This document shows, one piece after another, positions 7,753 through 12,483 of a stretch of 12,483 nt of DNA; positions within the stretch are counted from its first letter, which is position 1, and every line of letters begins with the position of its first letter. This stretch comes from Gracilibacteraceae bacterium. GTDB lineage: Bacteria > Bacillota > Desulfitobacteriia > Desulfitobacteriales > Syntrophobotulaceae. The notes under the pieces were generated by a model. The model did no database searches. It saw only the letters and a program-made list of their open reading frames with translations, and had not been told where the DNA came from. The position numbers and the translations under genes were made by a program. The stretch is taken from assembly GCA_031255985.1 (NCBI GenBank), contig JAIRRL010000124.1:1-12483 (forward strand). The letters are read 5' to 3'.

Positions 7753-8288
7753 TTGTACAGCCGCCTGCACCTGACGGCGGCGGGCGGCGGCTGGTTGCGG
7801 CTGATTACGCCGGCGCGGCCGAAAGTCTCGCTCCCCGGTTTTTGGGGAAATTGCTTTGCCGGGAGCGGGAAGGGGAGATAACGCGCCTGCGTCTCACCGA
7901 AACCGAAGCTTACAGCGGTGAGACCGACAGCGCCTGCCACGCCCGCTTTGGCAAAACGGAGCGCACCAAAATCATGTACCGGCGGGGCGGATTTGCCTAT
8001 ATTTACCTTTGCTACGGCATCCACTGGCTGCTCAACTTGGTGACGGGGCCGGAAGAATTCCCGGCGGCGGTGCTGGTTCGCGGCGCCGGCCCATATAACG
8101 GCCCCGGCAAACTAACCAAGGCGCTGGGCATAGACCGGGATCTCAACGGGGAGGATCTCACCCTCTCCGGGCGGCTCTGGCTGGAGGACGACGGCTTTAG
8201 GCCCGCTTTTTGCGCCGCGCCGCGCATAGGCGTCGCCTACGCCGCCTCCGCCGACCAGGCGCGGCTTTGGCGTTTCACCGTCCAGTGA
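7749..8288 (+). CDS. mpg: 3-methyladenine DNA glycosylase (AAG/Mpg family)
   Basis: A 179-residue base-excision repair enzyme that removes alkylated purines such as 3-methyladenine and probably hypoxanthine. RFLGKLLCRE (30-39) opens the domain. LTETEAYSG (49-57) carries the catalytic Glu (E53, equal to human E125) and Y55 (human Y127); H64 aligns with human H136. YRRGGFAYIYLCYGIHWLLNLV (77-98) and VLVRGAGP match the DNA-binding core. The C-terminus RIGVAYA...LWRF is typical. The open frame reaches ATG 7722, but GTG 7749 is preferred: it forms a four-base GTGA overlap with the preceding stop codon, has GGGAG (7739-7743) five bases upstream, and removes residues not shared by the family. It is probably translated by coupling to the surface-protein gene, an unexpected partner for a repair enzyme; function in repair is nevertheless clear from the motifs. 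Confidence 0.93.
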   Translation: MIVQPPAPDGGGRRLVAADYAGAAESLAPRFLGKLLCREREGEITRLRLTETEAYSGETDSACHARFGKTERTKIMYRRGGFAYIYLCYGIHWLLNLVTGPEEFPAAVLVRGAGPYNGPGKLTKALGIDRDLNGEDLTLSGRLWLEDDGFRPAFCAAPRIGVAYAASADQARLWRFTVQ

Positions 8289-8324
8289 AGCGCATTTGAG
8301 GTATTGTGACCAAGGACGCCTGAT

Positions 8325-8338
8325 AAAAAAATTTTTTT
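8325..8338. other. A7T7 tract and AT-rich upstream element
   Basis: Seven A followed by seven T, then CAAAATTTT, lies just after the glycosylase gene and about 20 bases before a consensus -35 box at 8359. It may act as an UP element for that promoter. It is too weak a stem to be a convincing terminator on its own, and no other terminator for the glycosylase gene is visible. Confidence 0.4.
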
Positions 8339-8358
8339 CAAAATTTTCGCTGTCGCTC

Positions 8359-8387
8359 TTGACAAATGAATTAGCATAAGCTAAAAT
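8359..8387 (+). promoter_or_regulatory. Strong sigma-A promoter of a short non-coding transcript
   Basis: TTGACA (8359-8364), a 17-base spacer and TAAAAT (8382-8387), preceded by A- and T-tracts (8325-8347) in the position of an UP element. The predicted start is about 8394. This is one of the best -35/-10 pairs in the window. Confidence 0.65.
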
Positions 8388-8393
8388 TATTAC

Positions 8394-8500
8394 ATAAAGT
8401 TGTTGCGCGCTAATAGGTTGCGCGGCCGGCGTTAGCGCCGGGAGCAGTATCAGCTTTTCTTCCTTCTTAATTTGCGGCTCCCCAGGGAGCCGCTTTTTTT
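8394..8500 (+). ncRNA. Putative small RNA of about 107 nt, family not recognised
   Basis: A strong promoter and a strong intrinsic terminator enclose a stretch without a plausible ORF or ribosome site. Predicted folds: CGCGC/GCGCG with a nine-base loop (about 8406-8424); CCGGCG-TTAG-CGCCGG immediately after (8426-8441); a pyrimidine-rich single-stranded part TCTTCCTTCTT (8458-8468); then the terminator hairpin. The next gene is a tRNA with its own promoter, so this is not an obvious leader or riboswitch. It does not show the GGAAGGAAGCAG-type core of a small SRP RNA, and it is too short for normal 6S RNA, tmRNA or RNase P RNA. A trans-acting or protein-binding sRNA is the simplest reading, by inference. 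The 5' end is estimated from the promoter. Confidence 0.5.
8474..8500 (+). terminator. Intrinsic terminator of the small RNA
   Basis: GCGGCTCC (8474-8481), loop CCAG, GGAGCCGC (8486-8493), then seven T (8494-8500): a perfect GC-rich 8-bp stem with a T-run on the + strand. Confidence 0.9.
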
Positions 8501-8558
8501 ATGCCACGCCTTGAAAATATTACCAATAAGCAGGTTTCACATTTTTAGAAAGGGCCTG

Positions 8559-8587
8559 TTGCTTTTAAAAGAGGCTGTTGCTATAAT
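8559..8587 (+). promoter_or_regulatory. Promoter of tRNA-Leu
   Basis: TTGCTT (8559-8564), a 17-base spacer and TATAAT (8582-8587). The predicted start near 8594 is only two bases before the mature tRNA 5' end. CTGTTGCT occurs twice (8556-8563 and 8575-8582) around the promoter. Confidence 0.6.
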
Positions 8588-8595
8588 AAGAGCGC

Positions 8596-8678
8596 GCGCT
8601 CGTGGCGGAACTGGCAGACGCACAAGATTTAGGTTCTTGCGGGAAACCGTGGGGGTTCAAGTCCCTCCGAGCGCACCA
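8596..8678 (+). tRNA. tRNA-Leu (anticodon UAG), CCA encoded
   Basis: The acceptor stem GCGCTCG (8596-8602) pairs with CGAGCGC (8668-8674), followed by discriminator A (typical for Leu) and encoded CCA (8676-8678). The anticodon arm is CAAGA-TTTAGGT-TCTTG, giving anticodon TAG, which reads CUA and other CUN codons. The variable arm CGGGAAACCGT is long, as in class II tRNAs, and the T arm GGGGG-TTCAAGT-CCCTC is normal. It is a single gene with its own promoter. No clear terminator follows; a weak GGAGC/GCTCC hairpin lies at 8752-8766 without a T-run. Confidence 0.96.
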
Positions 8679-8834
8679 AACCTCGAAAATCCCGTATTGG
8701 CATCCCAGCGCAACCGCAAAAAGCGTTAATGAGTTTCGCCGTTTCATGCCCGGAGCGTAATGCTCCCCGGAATCGATTACATATTCGTTGATATTATGAG
8801 CAATGTTCCGGTATATATTATGCGTTGCGTCTCC

Positions 8835-8886
8835 TTGTCACTTGACAACAGTTTACAGAAGATGTTGTCAAGTGTAAACATGACAC
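8835..8886. promoter_or_regulatory. Interleaved inverted repeats, probable upstream activator site
   Basis: CACTTGACAACA (8839-8850) and TGTTGTCAAGTG (8863-8874) form a perfect 12-bp inverted repeat with a 12-base centre. GTTTACA (8851-8857), inside that centre, is repeated inverted as TGTAAAC (8873-8879). The hexamer TTGTCA also occurs as half-sites: TTGTCA-CT-TGACAA (8835-8848), TTGTCA (8865-8870) and TGACAC (8881-8886). The dyad centre lies about 93 bp upstream of the predicted sigma-54 start site, the usual distance for a bacterial enhancer-binding protein. Confidence 0.65.
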
Positions 8887-8907
8887 AGGCAAGCAAATAT
8901 GTATAAA
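8880..8907 (+). promoter_or_regulatory. Possible secondary sigma-A promoter
   Basis: ATGACA (8880-8885), a 16-base spacer and TATAAA (8902-8907). It overlaps the last half-site of the repeat cluster and lies just before the sigma-54 promoter, so it could give basal expression or simply reflect AT-rich sequence. Confidence 0.3.
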
Positions 8908-8923
8908 ACAAGGCGGTTAGAGC

Positions 8924-8939
8924 TGGCACAGTTTTTGCA
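8924..8939 (+). promoter_or_regulatory. Sigma-54 (RpoN) -24/-12 promoter of the carboxylate operon
   Basis: TGGCACAGTTTTTGCA agrees at every defined position with the sigma-54 consensus TGGCAC-R-N4-TTGC-W. The GG (8925-8926) and GC (8937-8938) are exactly 10 bp apart between the pairs. The predicted start is about 8950, giving a leader of about 159 bases. Such promoters need an ATP-driven enhancer-binding activator, and the repeats at 8835-8886 fit as its site. No activator gene is in the window. Confidence 0.8.
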
Positions 8940-8949
8940 TATATATAGA

Positions 8950-9108
8950 ATTGGCTGAATAAATAGTCGCTCATTTCTCATCTTTCTTGGCGTCTGACGT
9001 CCTCTTACTATTACTCAGGGGGTGGTGTAATCTGCAGTGAATGTTCTTTGGTTTCCGCGGTTTCAATGCACTGAACTAACTCGAAGAGGAAAGGAAAAGT
9101 ATTGATTT
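8950..9108 (+). other. Long 5' leader before the transporter gene
   Basis: About 159 bases without a convincing gene. Weak CAGTG/CACTG pairing (9035-9075 region) is the only structure noted, and no known riboswitch was recognised. The segment from the tRNA end (8679) to 8834 likewise holds no gene that can be supported. Confidence 0.4.
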
Positions 9109-10548
9109 ATGAAAGCAAAACAATTGATCTGGGTGGCAATATCGATTGTAGTTGCGGTTATCGTTTCGTTCCTTCCCCCACCGGCATTACCGCCTACGGC
9201 AGATAATCCAGACCCTCGTCTGTCAGTGGAAGCTATGCGCTACATGGGCATTTTCCTGGCTTATTTGATGATTTTGGTAACCCGGAGTATGCCTGATTGG
9301 GTGGCCTCCATTCTGGCAATGTGTTCGCTGGCGGCGGTGAAAGCCTGTACGGTCGCGCAGGCGTTCTCGGCGTTTGGGCAATCAACGATGTGGCTTATTA
9401 TCGGCGTATTTGCGCTGGCGGTGGCGCTGGCCAACAGCGGCTTGATGAAACGTATAGCGCTGAAAATCATGAGTTTGTTTCCGACCACATATAACGGACT
9501 CGTCCTGGCGATGATGTCCGCTGGCATAGTGGTCAGCCCATTAATTTCCAGTATCATCGGCAAGACGAATTTGCTCATCCCGCTGGCGACGCAAGTCACA
9601 GAACAGGCGGAAATCAAAGAGCGCAGCCGGGCGGCTCTGGGATTGTTTACCGCGACGTTCATGTGTACTTACATCATCGGCAATGTATTTTTGAGCGGTT
9701 CCGGTAATCCGGCTATTATCATGGGCTTTTTCAGTGAAGAAGCAAAAGCTGGATTTAACTGGGTTTCCTGGTTTTTGGCCGGTTCAATTTGGTTTGTAGT
9801 TTGCGTTGTGGGAACTTATTTGTTTTGCGTGACTTATTGCAAACCGAAAGCCGGTGAAATGAAAGAAGTCGCCAAAGATACGTTCAAGAACGCTTACAAA
9901 GCTCTCGGCCCCATGACTGTCGCGGAAAAACAGGCTGGCGTCATTTTGATTCTCGCACTGGCCGCCTGGATCACGCAAAGCTTTCACGGCGTGGACGCCG
10001 GTTCGGTTGCTCTGATAGCCGTCGGTCTTTGCGCTCTGTGCGGTTTTTATACGGCGGCGGATTTTACGACCAAAACAGCCTGGCCGCTCGTAGTCTTTGT
10101 CGGAGCGCTGCTCAGTATCTCCGCCCTTCTTTCCCCTCTCAATGTCAGCACTTGGCTGTCAACTACCCTGAAACCCATTTTGGCGCCGATGTTGAGTAGC
10201 GCCTGGGTTTTCATTCCCTCTCTCATAATTTTTATTTATGTGGTGAGGGCGGTCATTATTTCCAACAACGCCTTGCTGGCCATCACGGTAGCCATATTCG
10301 GCCCGCTGGTGGAGTCGGCCGGCATCAGCATGTATGTCCTGCTGTTTACAATGCTGATGAGCGGCGTGATTTGGTATGTGGAATACCAGAATCCGCTGAT
10401 TCCAGCCTTTTTGGTCGCCGGGGGCAATAAATATGTAACTTATAAGGAGTTTAGGGTGGTTTCGTTCCTCAATATGGCGCTTTGCCTGATCGCTTTCACG
10501 GCCAGCATACCCATGTGGCAGGCGATGGGGCTGATTTGGACGCCCTAG
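9109..10548 (+). CDS. DASS (SLC13-type) carboxylate transporter
   Basis: A 479-residue integral membrane protein with about 11-12 hydrophobic segments and no soluble domain, the normal size of the divalent anion:sodium symporter family. These proteins import di- or tricarboxylates (succinate, citrate, tartrate) by Na+ symport or exchange. Family-like features: FGQSTMWLIIGVFALAVAL (89-107), NVFLSGSGNPAIIMGF (192-207) in the place of the GT-PPN loop, and SNNALLAITVAIFGPL (385-400) at the second re-entrant tip. The two SNT signatures are not standard: the first tip reads SIIGKTNLLIP (148-158) and the second SNN, so ion coupling or substrate may differ. ATG 9109 is the first in-frame start (TGA precedes at 9103); the purine-rich AAGAGGAAAGGAAAAG lies 10-25 bases upstream, not an ideal ribosome site. 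First gene after the sigma-54 promoter. The CoA-transferase downstream suggests that the imported acid is activated to a CoA ester. Confidence 0.85.
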   Translation: MKAKQLIWVAISIVVAVIVSFLPPPALPPTADNPDPRLSVEAMRYMGIFLAYLMILVTRSMPDWVASILAMCSLAAVKACTVAQAFSAFGQSTMWLIIGVFALAVALANSGLMKRIALKIMSLFPTTYNGLVLAMMSAGIVVSPLISSIIGKTNLLIPLATQVTEQAEIKERSRAALGLFTATFMCTYIIGNVFLSGSGNPAIIMGFFSEEAKAGFNWVSWFLAGSIWFVVCVVGTYLFCVTYCKPKAGEMKEVAKDTFKNAYKALGPMTVAEKQAGVILILALAAWITQSFHGVDAGSVALIAVGLCALCGFYTAADFTTKTAWPLVVFVGALLSISALLSPLNVSTWLSTTLKPILAPMLSSAWVFIPSLIIFIYVVRAVIISNNALLAITVAIFGPLVESAGISMYVLLFTMLMSGVIWYVEYQNPLIPAFLVAGGNKYVTYKEFRVVSFLNMALCLIAFTASIPMWQAMGLIWTP

Positions 10549-10747
10549 CTGAGGCTCGCTAAATTTTATGGCGTTAAGGAGGTGGGAAAAAATACGGCTG
10601 ACTGCAAGCAGCGGCTGGAGGGGTTCCGGAACGGGAGGCAAAGGCGGCTGCGCCGCGTTGCCAGGCGCCTGAGGATGATAATGTAATCAAAAAGTGTGAA
10701 AATGACTTAACTGTGATGTTGAAAAAACGAAGGAGGATTAATTGATT
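10549..10747 (+). other. Intercistronic spacer with hairpin and orphan ribosome site
   Basis: GGCAA (10637-10641) with TTGCC (10658-10662) encloses GCGGC-TGC-GCCGC, a good hairpin without a T-run. CAGGCGCCTG and GTTCCGGAAC palindromes are nearby. AAGGAGGTG (10576-10584) is a perfect ribosome-site match, but no ATG, GTG or TTG follows at working distance. A 34-codon frame (10568-10672) spans it and is not supported as a gene. The hairpin may tune expression between the two operon genes. Confidence 0.4.
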
Positions 10748-11953
10748 ATGAGTAAGCGGTTAGAGGGAATTAAGGTTGTAGAGCTGAGTACTTTTTTGGC
10801 TTCGGCCTCTTGTGGCAAATTACTGGCGCAGTGGGGCGCCGACGTAATTAAGATTGACCCGATTTACGACGATCCGTATCGCGTGTTTGGCAGAACTTTC
10901 CTTATGCCGGTGACTGATGATGAGAATATCTGCTGGCAGTGGGCGCACGCGAATAAAAAAACAATCGCTGTTGATCCTAAATTGCCGGAAGGCAGGGAAA
11001 TCATCCTTAAACTGTTGGCCGACGCCGACATTATGATCACGAATTTCAAGCTGGAAACCCTGAAAAAACTGAAATTAACTTACGATGATCTGAAAGATGA
11101 GTTTCCGCGCCTTATTTATGGCCTGGTGACCGGCTACGGCACCAAAGGGCCTTGGAAAAATGACCCCGGTTTTGACGGCATCGCGTTTTTCGCGCGGCCG
11201 GGCTGGCAGAGGGGCTACGGCAGCGAAGACCTTGTTATGCTCCCGCCCGGAACCGTTGGCGACAATATCACCGGCTCCAACCTCTTCATGGGCTTGCTGC
11301 TCAGTCTGCTTAACCGCCAAAAAACCGGTAAGGGCGAGCAGGTGGACGTCTCCTTATTTGGCGTCTCCATGTATTACACCGCCTTGCATATGGTGAGCGC
11401 GTCGTACTATGGATATAAATTGCCGAAATCAAAAGAGGAACGGCTGCCGTTGGCTTCGCCTTACAAGTGCAAAGACGGCAATTTTGTCCTGATTAATATG
11501 ATCAGTTTTGAGCGGGGCTGGCCGGCCTTCTGCAAAGAGTTCGGCATTGAGAAGTATATCGAGGATCCGCGTTTTCAGACCATATCTACCGTTCGTCAGA
11601 ATATATCTGATATGCACGCGCTTTTTGAAGATCTCTTTGGTCAGTATGATTCAGGCGAAATGATTGAGCGCTGCCTGCGCGCCAATTGCCCGGCTACTTT
11701 GCTGGGGAATTTCAAAGATATGTCGGAAAACGTTCACGCCAAGGAGGCGGGCTATCTGACGCCGTTTACTTTCCCCAGCGGCCGCACCATCAATTTGCCC
11801 ATGGATTATATACAATTTACCGAGGAAGAACCTTTTGAAATGAAGCCCGCGCCGTTGTTCGGCGAACACACCAGGGAAATATTGACGGGACTGGGTTATA
11901 CGGCGGCGCAAATCGACGAATTGATCGAGAAAAAGGCGACGAGCGCCCGCTGA
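10748..11953 (+). CDS. Family III CoA-transferase (CaiB/BaiF type, HadA/FldA-like)
   Basis: A 401-residue enzyme of standard length that moves CoA from an acyl-CoA donor to a free carboxylic acid. Seen: LEGIKVVELSTFLASASCGKLLAQWGADVIKID at the N-terminus (Rossmann-like, with GADVIKI), DADIMITNF, GYGTKGPWKNDPGFD (129-143), and GDNITGSNLFMGLLLSLLNRQKTGKGEQVDVSLF, whose Asp (D172) matches catalytic D169 of formyl-CoA transferase and CaiB. The ASASCGKLL and PGFDGIAFFARPG segments look closer to the 2-hydroxyisocaproate and phenyllactate CoA-transferases HadA/FldA than to formyl-CoA transferase; this is a judgement from memory, not a search. ATG 10748 is used (GGAGG ends 11 bases upstream); TTG 10742 would add two residues. 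It lies between a carboxylate transporter and an acyl-CoA dehydrogenase. No 2-hydroxyacyl-CoA dehydratase subunits are visible, so the substrate remains open. Confidence 0.93.
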   Translation: MSKRLEGIKVVELSTFLASASCGKLLAQWGADVIKIDPIYDDPYRVFGRTFLMPVTDDENICWQWAHANKKTIAVDPKLPEGREIILKLLADADIMITNFKLETLKKLKLTYDDLKDEFPRLIYGLVTGYGTKGPWKNDPGFDGIAFFARPGWQRGYGSEDLVMLPPGTVGDNITGSNLFMGLLLSLLNRQKTGKGEQVDVSLFGVSMYYTALHMVSASYYGYKLPKSKEERLPLASPYKCKDGNFVLINMISFERGWPAFCKEFGIEKYIEDPRFQTISTVRQNISDMHALFEDLFGQYDSGEMIERCLRANCPATLLGNFKDMSENVHAKEAGYLTPFTFPSGRTINLPMDYIQFTEEEPFEMKPAPLFGEHTREILTGLGYTAAQIDELIEKKATSAR

Positions 11954-11988
11954 GAGGAACAAATTTTCGAAATAGGAGTTTGATTAGA

Positions 11989-12483
11989 ATGGATTTTAAG
12001 TTATCAAAAGAACAGTCGCTTATTCAGAAAATGGCGCGTGAATTTGCAGAAACCAGACTGGCGCCTCTGGTGGAGCAAATGGAAGAAACTCATTCCATTC
12101 CCAGAGAAGTGTTGCTGGAAATGGGCGAACTGGGTCTGATGGCTCTGCCGATCGCGGAAGAATACGGCGGCGGCGGCGTGGGGTACGACGGCTATGTTCT
12201 GGTAATGGAGCAGATCGCCAGAATTTGCACTTCGGTGCAGATGCTGATGTCCGCGCATATATTGGGGATGTCTATTCTAGCAACTTTTGGCAGCGAGGAA
12301 CAGAAAAAAGAGTGCTTGCCGAAAGGCGTAACCGGCGATGAGATTTTTTCCTTCGCGTTTACCGAACCGGGGACGGGTTCCGACCCGAAACAAATCACGG
12401 CGACAGCGACGAGAGACGGTGATTATTATGTGCTGAACGGCACAAAGCGCTTCATCACCAACGCCAAGTATATGGGAACTTTA
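11989..12483 (+). CDS. Acyl-CoA dehydrogenase, N-terminal part (cut by the window edge)
   Basis: The first 165 residues of an FAD-dependent acyl-CoA dehydrogenase; the frame is open to the right edge. MDFKLSKEQSLIQKMAREFAETRLAPL is the usual N-terminal helix pair, LGLMALPIAEEYGGGGVGY matches the family's GL-x-GI-P-EE-YGG stretch, and FAFTEPGTGSDPKQ (T125-D132) is the FAD-contacting family signature. The catalytic Glu base lies beyond the window. Such enzymes oxidise acyl-CoA to enoyl-CoA with electron-transfer flavoprotein, or run in reverse as reductases (CaiA, AcdA of the phenyllactate pathway, CarC for caffeyl-CoA). The ATG follows AGGAG (11974-11978) by 10 bases and lies 35 bases after the CoA-transferase stop, so the two are surely co-transcribed. 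An adjacent CoA-transferase favours a role on the CoA ester that it forms; direction and substrate are inference. Confidence 0.95.
   Translation, partial: MDFKLSKEQSLIQKMAREFAETRLAPLVEQMEETHSIPREVLLEMGELGLMALPIAEEYGGGGVGYDGYVLVMEQIARICTSVQMLMSAHILGMSILATFGSEEQKKECLPKGVTGDEIFSFAFTEPGTGSDPKQITATATRDGDYYVLNGTKRFITNAKYMGTL

Noticed and set aside
4693..7770. Long minus-strand open frames (4693-5907, 5292-6065, 5974-6834, 7015-7770) across the surface-protein gene
   Set aside because: They lie opposite a clearly coding frame with a signal peptide and known repeats, show no recognisable domains, and are Ala/Pro/Arg-rich or low-complexity products expected from GC-rich antisense frames.
8394..8500. 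Small RNA as SRP RNA, 6S RNA or a riboswitch
   Set aside because: No SRP-type GGAAGGAAGCAG core, too short for normal 6S RNA, and no protein gene directly downstream to regulate.
8472..8729. 85-codon plus-strand frame
   Set aside because: It runs through the intrinsic terminator, the tRNA promoter and the whole tRNA-Leu gene.
8839..8874. The 12-bp inverted repeat as a terminator for the tRNA transcript
   Set aside because: It is 160 bases downstream of the tRNA, has a 12-base centre and no following T-run; its position relative to the sigma-54 promoter fits an activator site better.
8777..8974. 65-codon minus-strand frame with a hydrophobic product
   Set aside because: It covers the sigma-54 promoter and the inverted repeats and has no recognised domain; the AT-rich sequence explains the hydrophobic codons.

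Overview
The window looks like chromosomal DNA of an anaerobic, Gram-positive-type Firmicute (Clostridia or a relative). The pointers are strong AGGAGG-type ribosome sites, several TTG or GTG starts, a tRNA gene with an encoded CCA end, canonical sigma-A promoters, and a surface protein with three cell-wall-binding type 2 (CWB2) repeats. A near-perfect sigma-54 promoter in front of CoA-dependent carboxylate genes fits an amino-acid- or organic-acid-using anaerobe. Genus or family cannot be fixed from the sequence alone.

Layout. Positions 1-1725 (+ strand) hold the C-terminal end of a Fic-domain protein and a complete Y-family DNA polymerase, closed by two back-to-back hairpins. Positions 1744-3007 (- strand) hold an ECF sigma factor followed one base later by its membrane anti-sigma factor. 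A divergent intergenic region (3008-3235) carries a candidate ECF-type promoter for that pair and a clear sigma-A promoter for a single-domain bacteriohemerythrin (3236-3652). Positions 3814-8288 hold a very large secreted wall-binding protein with a beta-solenoid-like C-terminal region, translationally coupled (GTGA overlap) to a 3-methyladenine DNA glycosylase. Positions 8359-8678 hold two stable-RNA-type units: a promoter-to-terminator unit of about 107 nt with no ORF, read here as an unidentified small RNA, and tRNA-Leu(UAG) with its own promoter.

From 8835 to the right edge is the most interesting part. A cluster of interleaved inverted repeats lies about 90 bp upstream of a TGGCAC-N5-TTGCA sigma-54 promoter. 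It is followed by a DASS-type carboxylate transporter, a family III CoA-transferase resembling the HadA/FldA branch, and an acyl-CoA dehydrogenase cut by the window edge. Together these suggest import of an organic acid, its activation by CoA transfer, and flavin-dependent reduction or oxidation of the acyl-CoA, switched on by an enhancer-binding activator that is not encoded in the window. The logic resembles carnitine, phenyllactate or 2-hydroxyisocaproate clusters, but the transporter type and the substrate are open.

No CRISPR array, insertion sequence, prophage gene, rRNA or origin was seen. Long antisense frames across the surface-protein gene are treated as composition artefacts.
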